Of a DNA stretch of 64,000 nucleotides, positions 12,023-23,263 are shown piece after piece. Within the stretch, counting starts at the first letter, position 1. Each line of letters starts with the position of its first letter. The stretch spans positions 20,755,001 through 20,819,000 of the forward strand of contig NC_083386.1 in NCBI RefSeq assembly GCF_031755915.1, given 5' to 3'. Below the pieces are notes generated by a model. It saw only the letters and a list, made by a program, of their open reading frames with translations. It was not told where the DNA came from and searched no databases. Both the position numbers and the translations under genes were made by a program. The DNA comes from Ziziphus jujuba. Lineage: Eukaryota > Streptophyta > Magnoliopsida > Rosales > Rhamnaceae.

Positions 12023-13198
12023 GGAAAGAATTTGTCTTTAAATATGCACTAAAAGAAGATAAATTAGTAACATTGAATGTGACACTTACATAATACTCAC
12101 CTCGAAGATCCAAATGGTATGAATTGTCATTGAGCCCTTCTAATACTTGAAATAGCTCGTCTTCTCTTGGAAATAATTTGGTTCTTTAGATAGGAAATCT
12201 CTCTTTGCATATATGCAACCATACCCGTTCATCAGGTTTAAACACCACATACTTGCAGCCCTTGTTAGCTTAGTTAGCATATTGTTTTGTCCTCATCTCA
12301 ATGTTTGCATGGGCTTTTTCATGTAGTTGCTTCATAAATTTTGCTTTTCTTTTACCATTTAAATTCACGTGTTACTTAAAGGTAAATGAGTTAAATCCAG
12401 AGGAGTTAAAGGATTAGGACCATAAACAATTTCAAATAGTGAATATTTAGTAGCAAAATTTAGTCCTATTATATACAAATTCTAAATGTGACAAATATTT
12501 TTCCTAAGTTTTTTTGTTTCTACCAATTAATGCCCTTAATAATGTTGACAGAATCTTATTAATTACATCAATTTGACCATCCTTATGAGGATAATAAGAA
12601 GTAGAAAATAATAGTTTAAGCCATAATTTTACCCACAAAGTCTTCCAAAAATAATTTTAAAACTTGGCATCTTTATTAGAAATAATAGTTTTAGGCATTC
12701 CATGCAATATAACAACTTCTCCAAAGAATAAATCAGAAATATAAAATACATTATCTGTTTTATTGCATGCAATGACATATGTCATTTTAGAAAATCTATC
12801 TACAATAACAAAGATAGAATCCTTGGCAATCCCAAAACAAAATCCATAGAAATGTTCACCTAAGGTGTTTCAGGAATCGGCAATGACATGCACAACCCAT
12901 GGGGATGCGTTTTTTTATTTGGCTTGCCTACACTTGATACATCTTTCACAAACTCTCTCTACATCACTTTTTATGTGTGGCCAATTAAAGTGTTCTTCTA
13001 TTACATCTAAAGTCTTAGCCTCTGCAAAATGACCGATTAAACTTCCAACATATGACTCTTTAACTAATAGGTCATGCATAGACAAATATGATTGCAAAGC
13101 CCATTTTCCCTAAATAAGAATCTATCAAACCTGTAAAATTATTTACATCATGTTTGTCACATAATTTGAAAATCTTTCTAAAATCACTATCTAAATTA

Positions 13199-13376
13199 TA
13201 CAATTCTTTTATTTACTCAAAATCTAACATTTTACAATTAAGAGTAGAAATCAAAGCATACATTTTGAACAAATTGTCAGCTACAACTACAATTCTTTTA
13301 TTTACTCAAAATCTAACATTTTACAATTAACAGCATAAATCAAAGCATACATTTTTAACAAATTGTCAGCTACAAC
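13199..13376. repeat. 89-base tandem duplication inside the gypsy element
   Basis: The segment starting ACAATTCTTTTATTTACTC at 13199 recurs 89 bases later with only a few differences, in the RNase H-to-integrase region. Confidence 0.8.
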
Positions 13377-14259
13377 ATTTTCTTTACTTTGTTTGTAGCA
13401 AATAACATATGGAAAAATTTCAATGTATTCTACCCAAGTCGTATGTCTTTGACTTAACTTGTTTTGTCCTTTGATGTGCTTTAATGATTCATAATCGAAG
13501 TGAATCATAAATTCTTTAGGCCATAGGTAATGATGTCATGTCTCCAATACTCTAACCAATACATATAACTCCTTATCATAGGTTGAATAGTTCAATGTAG
13601 CTTCACTCAACTTTTCACTGAAATATGCAATTGGTCTTTCTTTTTGCATTAAAAAGACTCTAATACCTATTTCGGAGGCATCACATTCAATTTTAAAAGT
13701 TTTAACAAAATTAGATAGAACAAGTAAAGGTGCATTGGACAACTTATCCTTGAGCAATTGTAATGCTTGTTCTTGTTCAGTTTCCCATTTGAATGTTTGG
13801 TTCTTCTTGATCACTTCAGTAATGGGGAAGCAATGGTGCTAAAATTCTTAACAAATCTCCTATAAAAACTTGCTAAACCATGAAAACTTCTTACTTGACT
13901 AACGCTTATAGATGTCGGCCAATCTCTAATTGCTTTTACTTTCTCTTCATCAACAAAAACACTGCTAATATTTACAACAAAACCTATGAAAATCAACTTA
14001 TCGGTGCAAAAGGTGCACTTCTTCAAGTTAGCAAACAATGTTTCCTTCCTAAATGCTTCTAAAACTGATCTAAGGTGTAAAAAATACTCATATAAATTTT
14101 TTACTATAAATTAAAATGTCATTAAAATAAACTATAACAAATTTACCAATGAAAACATGTAACACATGGTTCATCAATTTCATAAAGGTACTAGGTGCTT
14201 TAGTTAAGTCAAATGGAAAAACCATCCATTCATAGAGACCATGCCTTATTTGAAAACAG

Positions 14260-15195
14260 TTTTCCATTTATCACCTTTTTTAATCCTAATTTGGTAATAA
14301 CAATTTTTTAAATCAATTTCAGAAAAAATACAAGAACCATATAATTTATTCAACATATCATCTAACCTAGAAATGAGATGACGATACTTTAAAATTATAT
14401 TGTTGACGATGCGACAATCTACATATATTTTCCAAGTTTCATCCTTCTTAAGCACCAACAACATAGGAATGGTACATGGACTCATACTTTTCCTAATATA
14501 TCATTTCTCTAGAAGTTCATTTACTTGCCTTTGAAGCTCTTTTGTCTCATCAGGATTACTTTTATAGGCAGGTTAGTTTGGAATGGAGGCTTCGGGTATG
14601 AAATTAATTTAATGTTCTATTTCCCTAAATGGTGGCACTCCAAGTGGCATCTCCTTGGAAAAAAACATCCTTAAACTCCTGCAACAAAGACATAACAGTA
14701 CTCTGTAAAACAGGATTATCAAGGTTATTTTCCATTTATCATCTTTTTTAATCCTAATTTGGTAATAACCATTTTTTAAATCAATTTTAGAAAAAATACA
14801 AGAACCATATAATTCATTCAACATATCATCTAACCTAGGAATGAGATGACGATACTTTAAAATTATATTGTTGACGGTGCAACAACCTACACATATTCTC
14901 CAAGTTTCATCCTTCTTAAGCACCAACAACATATGAATGGTACATGAACTCATACTTTTCCTAGCATATCATTTCTCTAGAAGTTCATTTACTTGCCTTT
15001 GAAACTCTTTTGTCTCATCAGGATTACTTTTATAGGCCGGTTAGTTTGGAATGGAGGCTTCAGGTATGAAATTAATTTAATGTTCTATTTCCCTAAGTGG
15101 TGGCGATCGAGGTGGCATCTCCTTGGAAAAAACATCCTTAAACTCCTGCAACAAATACATAACAGCACTCTGTAAAACAGGATTATCAAGGTTGG
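14260..15195. repeat. 468-base tandem duplication of the gypsy RT segment
   Basis: Two copies (about 14260-14727 and 14728-15195) encode, on the minus strand, nearly the same part of reverse transcriptase (MLLVLKKDETW, RLDDMLN, YYQIRIKK). They differ at scattered positions, so the duplication is old but younger than the element. Confidence 0.85.
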
Positions 15196-17625
15196 TTAAA
15201 TAATGTAAATAAGCTTTTTTATACATAAGAACAACTATTAGCTTTTTACACATGAAAGCTTTTTTAACATCTTTGTGTTTTGTATATATGCACTCTTGTT
15301 CTCTCTCTTTACCCTTTTGTTCTCTTTTATTTTTATTTTCTCTACTCTCGACCTCATTTACTTTCTTTTTACATTCTTTTTCTTTTTCTTTATCAGACAA
15401 TTGTCTTAACCTCACTTTTCTTAATAAAACTTCCTTTGGTATGAGCGGTTTTAGTGTGATGTTTCGATCTTTGTGGGTGAATGTGATCTTTGGTGCGGCC
15501 ATGGTATGTGGTGTCCTTGTCAAATTGCCACGGATGATCTAGAAGCATATGCTTGGCTTGCATTGGCATTATATCACATAAGACTTCATCTTTATATCTC
15601 CCAATTCGAATAGGAACTTTCACTTGCTTAATCACCTTCATCTCTCCACTATCATTCAACTATTGAAGCTTATAGGGCTTGAGATGGTTGATAGTTGGCA
15701 AACCAAACCTTTCAATCATATAAGTGCTAGCAACATTAGTACATGAACCAATTAATGATTAGACTACATACTTTATCATTAACCCAACATCTAGTATGGA
15801 AGATATTCTCACTTTGAGCTTCATCTTCATCTTTGTAGACTCAAAATCCTCCTAGCAACAGAGAACTTTTCAAGTAATACAACCTCTTCCTCATCTACAT
15901 CTTCAAGTGGTGGCACATCATCATAGTTGAATTCATCATTATCTATTTCAATGTCACCACTCTTTCTAATTACCATAACCCTCTTATTTGGGCATTGGCT
16001 TGGAATATGACCTCTACCTTGATACTTAAAACATTTAATTTCTCTATTTCGAGAAGGAGTAGTTTTAGTTTTACCTTACACCATGAGTTTGGTAGGCTTG
16101 GATTTAGGCTTGGCTTTGGGCTTAAGAACCATCCTCTCCTCTTGCTTCTTGGGGTAATTCAGTCTCCAAGTGTTAGGTTGAAAGAATGATGACCATGAAT
16201 TTCCCCTCCTTTTAGGCTGGAGCTCAATTTAATGGCTTTTTGTACCATATCATCAATCTCCACACAATGTTGCAACTCCACTACATTTTCTATTTCATGA
16301 TTTAACCCATTTTAAAACCTAGCCATCGTTGTCTCACAATCCTCCTCTATATTGGCGCGAATCATGACGATTTCCATCTCTTTATAATAGTCTTTCACAC
16401 TCCAGTTGCCTTGTGTAAAGTTTTGTAACTTTTGATATAGATCCCAATAGTAGTGGTTTGGGACAAACTGTTTCTTCATTATAGCTTTCATCTCATCCCA
16501 TGTTCCGATAAGACGTTCTCCATCCCTCTTCCTGCTTATGCACAATTGATCCCATCAAATAATAGCATAATCAGTAAACTCAACAACTGCAAACTTTACC
16601 TTTTGGGGCTTAAAGTAGGATCGACAAGCAAAAACTAACTCCATCTTCTTCTCCCATTCCAAATATGCCTTGGAATCACTCTTCCCTTGGAATGCAGGTA
16701 TCTTCATTTTTATTCTACAAAAATCGCTACCTCCACTCCTATCTCAACCTTGGTAGAATGTTAAAGTGCCAACTTCTTCATCCTCGAAGTCCTCTTCTTG
16801 GAATGTTTCAAAAGTCGGCCTTTGTGGTGTCTACACTTTCCATCCTCCTCTTTCACGGCCTGGGATGGGGATTCTTTGGGGTGACTTTTGCAAGAAAATC
16901 TTCATCCGATCCATTCTATCATGCATTGGCTTTAATTCATTTTTTATTAATCTTTTAATCTCCCCGATCATAGCTTGCGTTATGAATTTTGGATCATTAG
17001 TAGCTTTGTCTTAACTAGTTTCTTTACCATGGTTTTGAGACATATTTCTATAAAATTTGGTTAATGACAAGAAATATCCTCACTCACTCCCTTACATGTT
17101 TCACTCAAAAAAAAAAAAAAATTTGAATTTTAAACCGCTCATGTTTCGCTCAAATATTTCGCATTTTCTATAATAAACTCTCTTGCCTTTTTCCATTCTA
17201 ATTTATTCACTAAGTTCTTATTGAACTAGTTATAAACAAACCAAACTTGTCAGCAACAATTCAAAAACTTAACAATTAATTCAAGAGTAGAAAGAAATAT
17301 AAAACAATAAGATAGGTAAGAAAAAAAAGAAACGAATTAAAGGGAATAAAGAAAGAATAATAAGAAATAATATTGAGAATTTTCGAATTTGATAATGAGT
17401 TCTATAGGTACTAATAATCAACTTCCAAAACCTTTGCTTTCCAAAAATTGAAACCACAACAAACCAAATCAGACCACAAAAAACTGAATTTTTTGTAAAT
17501 TCCTTTTTTTTTTTTTTGGTCTAAGTTATGAAGATAATAAATAAAGGCCATCAGAACAAAGAAAACACTAATAGGAAGGCAAAGTAAACAAGTAAAACCA
17601 AACTAATTTTAGAACCAGGTTCTTA

Positions 17626-17978
17626 TGGCAAAATCTACTATCTATAAAGAGGTAAAAACTTTGGTATGTAAAGATGCTACAATTGGTTATAGAAGAATCG
17701 ACTGATAAGTCTAGGAACGTCACAAGTAAAGCTTGATAAGTTCTCAAAGTTCACAAAAAACAACAAAGAATGATTTTTTCACAATAACAATATTGCTTAA
17801 AATCAAAGTATGAATCTTATTCATATGTAAAGTTATACATATAAGCTTAGAAAAATATAAGGAAACAATAAAATAGGAAGAAAAAAAAAATTATGTATGG
17901 CTAAATTTGACTTAGCATAATGAACCTAGTCCTATTAGACGTTAAATACATTACATTAACTTTTTTCACCAAAATCGT

Positions 17979-18023
<45 letters not shown>

Positions 18024-18074
18024 GTTCTCTCAACATCATAGGTCTCTCTCTCTCTCATGTTATCTCAACATCAA

Positions 18075-18131
<57 letters not shown>

Positions 18132-18327
18132 ATGCTTAAAGTAAGGTGACCATGGTTTGACCACCTTCAGTAGTGATGTTAGAATTTCCCGCTATTGAAA
18201 ACAATTATTGTACCAACCCGTTGAGTGCTTCCTTTAACCTCTTGGCTCGAGATCTTGTGATAGGTTTTTGAATAGTTTCTAATGGATCTTTGTTTTATTG
18301 GATAGCCCTAGTCATATCCTCGTTACA
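17626..18327 (-). repeat. Gypsy 5' LTR with three (CT)n blocks
   Basis: Homologous to 11283-12008. Its CT microsatellite is broken into three blocks (about 17981-18020, 18042-18056 and 18077-18128) separated by copies of a CATGTTNTCTCAACATCA-like spacer. The right border is at ACA, 18327. Confidence 0.78.
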
Positions 18328-18507
18328 TGATTTGGAAAAATATGTGTATCTTCTCTTATAGATACTCCACTCTTGTATAGCAATCAAATATTCTGTACAT
18401 GGAAAGAAAATAAATCCCAATAAATAGAAATTTTATAGTCAACTATACAAGAAATAATATTTACAATAAAAGGTTGATTTAAAGAATTGACTTAATATAC
18501 GTTAACA
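18328..18507 (-). repeat. Copia 5' LTR, second part
   Basis: Continues the LTR begun at 11242: TGTGTATCTTCT, GGAAAGAAAATAAATC and the TTAATATACGTTAACA end match 7430-7601. It is followed directly by the ATTTT repeat at 18508-18512. Confidence 0.78.
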
Positions 18508-18512
18508 ATTTT

Positions 18513-19384
18513 CAAGTCGGTGGAAGATAGCCACCTCCTCTTATTAGTATAATTATATTTATTTTATTTTTTTGGCACTATTCGTGCCTCCAAGATTTAA
18601 TGAAATTTTAACAATCAATTGGTCCGATTGGCTTATGCATTGTATCATGTTAGAAAAACCCATAAATGGATCCCCAAAAGACTTGCAACGGTTATACAAT
18701 GCCATTTGTAATAATCATGTACTATGTAAAACTAATAATCTATTAATTACATGCTGTGTTAAATATACGAATATGTGAACCCTGTAAAATATTTATTAAA
18801 TATCCAATCATAAATGATCCGTTCCATCACATAGCCCTTACAAGAGTTACAACATAAGTTTATTTAGCTTTTCTGGGTTTAATAAATGCTATGGAATAAA
18901 GGTGGTAAGGGCTATTGACAAATAAATTCAAGATACCATACTCTATAATGGATTTGGACTATAATGGACTTGGACCTTTTCCACCGTTGTGTAAGTCACA
19001 TTATTGATATTCCATTGTACAAAATGCATTTTTTAACCCAAAAATATATTATTCCTATCATAAGTAACGCCAGTAAGGTGGCACTCTTCGAATAAATTAG
19101 AAATTAATTTAGATTCTTTTGGTGTGGTGGATTGCATCTTATAGCTGCTTAACCTTAAATCTCTTGGTAAAGAGTATAAAAGATATCGAATCTATGGTAT
19201 AAAGAATTTAAATATCCTCAATCAAATAAAAAGCTCATTCAAAATTAAGATATACAGGTATTGCACAACCCTATACCATTGGTACCAAGTCCAAAAAAAA
19301 CAAGAAAGAAAAGAAAAAGAGAATCCTATTACATATGGTCAATTTTCCTACACAGACAGAGAGGAAGCCATTTAAGTGTTTTCA
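18513..19384. other. Intergenic spacer and cyclophilin 3' flank
   Basis: AT-rich DNA with no recognisable gene. The last 100 bases or so are probably the 3' UTR of the minus-strand cyclophilin gene. Confidence 0.5.
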
Positions 19385-21745
19385 TCAAGCAAGCTCACCA
19401 CTTTCGGAAATTACAACTTTGGTCTTAGGCACTCCATTCTCTCTTCCTTCTGCTTCCATTTTGTAGACAACGTCCATACCAGAAATCACCTTCCCAAATA
19501 CAACATGGTGTCCATCCAACCTTTATAAAAAAAAACCCAAATATTTACAGGCTAGTGAGTTGAAAAATCATACTGCAAGTCTTAAAATCAAAACCTAAAA
19601 CCACAAGTTAATGAAAAACAACTCAATGCTAAGGATAAAATCACATGCTTTGCAAACATTCGAAGAATATCCAGCAAAGGGTAAGACATCAAAACAGGCT
19701 ATGATAAAGAAATACCATTTTGATGTTGGACAAAAACAGAAGCACAAGATTGATAGTATTTCCTTTGTTGAATCTCTCGAGAGAAACTATAAATTGATAA
19801 CTCCTAGAATACTACTCCTAATAGTGGACATGTTCCAACAAATAGAAATGGATAATTACCAGCTAGTCTTGACTGTTGTAATGAAGAATTGCGATCCATT
19901 GCTGTCTGGCCCAGAATTTGCCATTGACAAAATTCCTGCTAGGTAGACACAATGTTAAAAAAATCTTGGTATCTGTAAATTATTCGTCACATAATTGCAA
20001 TTTTTAGATGTTGTTTAGATCCATCAGCATTCTGGAAAATTTTGGAAGAAAAACTTGAAAGAAGAAACTTGATACGGCAGTCATGGAAAGGATATTCGCT
20101 TGCCTGGCCCAACATGTTTTAGTTTGAAGTTCTCATCTGCAAACTTATCACCGTAAATTGACTCACCACCTCGTCCATCTCCACGTGTAAAATCACCTCC
20201 CTGGATCATAAAGGTGGGAATAATCCTATGAAACATACTCCCTTTGTAGTAAAGGGGCTTCCCACTGTTTCCGTTTCCCTTTTCCCCTGATATTAGAGGA
20301 GCTATCAAATTTCTAATTAACAACATCAAGCTTCCACACGTTCAATAAATCTTGTAAGAAAGGAAGCAAATGATAAATACATATATCGGAAGGAAACACA
20401 AGTTACTTGGCTACCCGTGCATAGTGCTCGAAAATTTTCTGCATTAACAAGAAGTAAAATCAATATAAGAGATTTCAGTGAACAAGTGTAAGACATTGTT
20501 ATTCATTGTACCTGGAAACCTACCTATGGTTCTAGGAACTGTTTTCCCAAAAAGGCCCATGACCACACGACCTGAAAGAACAAAGTTGTAAATATATGGG
20601 CATCTAACTAAATATCTTCAGTAGAGTGAATATAAACAATTTGTTCTTTTTCATGAATGACATAGAAACCAAATTTAAATGTTGCATCGAATTTATCTTC
20701 AATTGAACGTTCCTATCTAAACTAGATGAATATACACCTATTTCAAGTAAGTGGAGCAAGTATTCCAATACCTAACTTGTCAAGATACATGTGTTTGTAT
20801 TCATGCATGTATATAAACAGAATCACACCAACAATGGCCTTGATCAATCATAAGCACATTATAAACAGAATCTATACTACTGAAATATATCCTGTATATG
20901 ATGTATCAACTCAGATAGTCATCTAGGAATTCATAAATTTGAATTATATGGTTATTTGGCAGTCTGAATTTGTAACATCACATCCATGTTTTGTTCGTAA
21001 AGCCTCATTCGATAGATTTCGTTTGCGTCTTCAACTTTCATGAAACCAAAAGTAATGACCAGAATGCCAAAGAAAAGGGAATTTGAAGGGGAAAAAAATA
21101 GCAAAACACTGTTAGCAATACAAGATATAAATTATACTAGTTCAGTTCAACATTCAAGAACTGAACACCATAAAACCCTTGTAAGAACATGAAAATTCAT
21201 GCTCAAAATTTCTAAAATTCTTACTTTATAGTTATTAGCTGCAGCACAAATCAAAGAATAGTATTACCACAAGCAATCAGATCCATACATATATAAATAT
21301 ATGTATATATATATATATATATATATTAATGATATCCATACCAGTAGGCTTTCCATTAATTTCGATGTCGAAGTAAACTTTGTGAGTCACTTCTTCCAAA
21401 TCATTTTCCTGTTAAACCCCAAATCAGTCCAAATAAATCAGACTAAAATGTAAGCTTTTAAACAGATTTAAAAAAAAAAAAAAAATTCTGGGAAACAAAA
21501 TTATACCTCATGGGGTTCGATTTCATCAACCCTTGGCTTATTTTCCACTTTATCATCGCTTATTCTACTCTGAGATGGATCAAAAAATAAAAAATATATA
21601 AAATTTAGGAATTTACCCAGATCAAATTTATCAAGTAAGAAAAAATCGATGATAATGGCAAATTTACCAGTATGAAAATTAAGGTTAGAAAGAGGAAAAG
21701 AACCCATAAAAGAGCTGCCGATATTATCCTTGTTTTCATCGGCAT
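19385..21745 (-). CDS. Cyclophilin-type peptidyl-prolyl cis-trans isomerase, secretory pathway
   Basis: Cyclophilins catalyse cis-trans isomerisation of X-Pro bonds and assist folding. Eight exons read in frame on the minus strand: 21745-21668, 21569-21507, 21408-21342, 20571-20524, 20438-20415, 20286-20104, 19935-19860 and 19520-19385, giving 224 residues. Residues 1-26 start [14 protein letters not shown] and contain a hydrophobic stretch that fits a signal peptide or signal anchor. An acidic linker follows, then the cyclophilin domain from about residue 50: [20 protein letters not shown] (catalytic Arg and the Phe/Met/Gln core), GSQFFITTV and [12 protein letters not shown]. It resembles the plant ER/secretory group (CYP19-4, CYP20-1, CYP21-2). 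The donor after 20104 reads CAG|GCAAGC, an apparent GC-AG intron. The Met at 21739 is an alternative start. Confidence 0.88.
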
Positions 21746-22495
21746 CTCCGTCCGCTCTGCACGACTCGGGTTTTTCTCCGGCGACTTTTTTGTTTTTTTT
21801 TTTTTGGAGTATTATTTAATTTTTTTAATCATTTTCTATTTTTTATTTAATTTTGTTTGCATTCGATCATTTTTTTTTGCCACGTGGATAATAGATCCGA
21901 GTATTTTCTTCTGTTCACGCAGTCGTTTTCCGCGCCAGTTGACGCCTTGTTATCAAATTTCAATTCCATCTGGTGGAGGAGCAATCTTTTTCAATTTTAT
22001 TTATTTATTTATTTTTTTTTGGGTAATAGCAATCTTTTTTTAATCTATGAAATTCAGTCAATTTTTTTTTTAATATGTATACGTGAAAATTTTCATTTTA
22101 TTGATAAATAAATCATAAAATACAACTATACATTACGATATCATCCTTAGAAATGTATTTCTAAATTATCTCTACGTTTTTTTATTTTGTAATACTTTAC
22201 ATATACCATCTAAATTTTATTTATTTATTTTCTTTCGGAAGGATTTATAATTTTTTGTTAAACAACATTTTGGTATTGACTTGAAATCTAACCATAATTT
22301 TTTAAGAAGTAAATGAATTAATATATCAAGTAAATCACAAGTCCTAATATATTAATTGCAATAGGATATAGTTGTTTTGTAAAAAAAATTTATTAATTTT
22401 ATTGTGTATGTATATAGTAAAATTGATATATATATATATTTTTTAAATATTAATTTTTGATGTAGTCCCTATGCCAACGATATGGTGAACTACTC

Positions 22496-22531
<36 letters not shown>

Positions 22532-23225
22532 CTAATAAAATTTATGAGACATTACTTATCGTTGCCTTTTTTTTTTTAAACAAAAAAAAGAAGTCAAAAT
22601 TAAAATAGATGAAAATGTCATTGATGGAATTTGAATAATTTTATATAATAATTCTAAATTCAAATATAATATCTTCAATATTAAAAAAACAAAAAAATGA
22701 AGATGCTTGTATTTATATGATATACATTAAATAAATAAATAAATAAGAATGGAGAAGAAGGTGTTTTTGACACATCAAAAAATGTAATTGCCACTTCCCT
22801 AATTGTCAAAGTAGAGGGAGGCAAGTCATACTCATAATATGAACATGCTACCCATTATTAGCAAATTGAAATTAAATTATCAATTTATGGAATTCTTGTT
22901 CTTCTTCTTTAATATTAAACAATCTGCAAACTTGGAAGACTTGGCAGTTTCAACGATTTAGAATACTCCATATTTCAATCCACAAATATCACATTCAAGA
23001 GGTTGAAATTTCAACCCCTTTGCTTGTGAAATTATGAAATTATTTCATCGAATTTATAATTCTCAATTATAAACATTTATATCCTAATCTCCATTTTTAT
23101 TTCTATTAAATAATCAATATCTAGAAACAAACTGCATTACATTCAACCTTTTTTTTTTTTTTTTAAATGAGAGTCTTATGAACCTTCCAACTAGACCAAT
23201 CTTTACACAAAACACTTTAACAAAA

Positions 23226-23263
<38 letters not shown>

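Larger units (their letters stand above)
12023..17625 (-). pseudogene. Gypsy gag-pol remnants
   Basis: On the minus strand, the gag domain is at 16545-16312 (TWDEMKAIMKKQFVPNHY, followed by a QGNWSVKDYYKEME-like stretch). A protease-flanking region lies near 15780-15400 (GSCTNVAST-like, then KQVKVPIRIGRYKDEVLCD). RT pieces are at 15000-13810, with YFND in place of YFDD near 14125. RNase H is at 13814-13302 ([25 protein letters not shown]). The integrase HHCC finger is at 13097-12915 (GHFAEAKTLDV, WPHIKSDVERVC, CIKCRQAK). Multiple stops, frameshifts and two internal tandem duplications break it up. No chromodomain was recognised. Confidence 0.83.
11283..18327 (-). mobile_element. Degenerate Ty3/gypsy LTR retrotransposon inserted in the copia 5' LTR
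   Basis: Two related LTRs of about 0.7 kb (about 11283-12008 and 17626-18327) enclose minus-strand gag, protease, RT, RNase H and integrase zinc-finger fragments. Protease-RT-RNase H-integrase order (17.6 kb toward 12 kb) is that of Ty3/gypsy. The PPT complement abuts the LTR at 12009. A clean target-site duplication was not found; the outer borders are therefore approximate. The LTRs have visibly diverged, so the insertion is not recent. Confidence 0.85.
7388..18507 (-). mobile_element. Degenerate Ty1/copia LTR retrotransposon, interrupted by a nested gypsy element
   Basis: The element lies on the minus strand. Its 3' LTR is 7388-7601. Its 5' LTR begins at 11242 (TGTCAAAAATGGG against TGTCAAGAATGTA in the other copy) and resumes at about 18328, ending at 18507. 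The two LTRs share many stretches, including the start, the GGAAAGAAAATAAATC block, and the end. Next to the 3' LTR is a purine tract (complement of 7602-7610); next to the 5' LTR is a sequence close to the initiator-Met tRNA primer site. The internal order gag, zinc knuckle, protease, integrase, RT and RNase H on the minus strand is that of Ty1/copia. Numerous stops and frameshifts show that it is dead. Confidence 0.88.

Noticed and set aside
11278..18332. Target-site duplication for the gypsy element
   Set aside because: The five bases next to each LTR (TAGGG and TGATT) do not match, and neighbouring shifts give only partial matches; the site has decayed or my borders are off by a few bases.
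19611..19946. 111-codon plus-strand frame in the cyclophilin intron region
   Set aside because: It overlaps minus-strand exon 7 and an intron; there is no similarity to known proteins.
21672..22043. 123-codon plus-strand frame over the cyclophilin start
   Set aside because: Phe/Ile-rich translation of T-rich promoter DNA, opposite to the well-supported cyclophilin exon 1.
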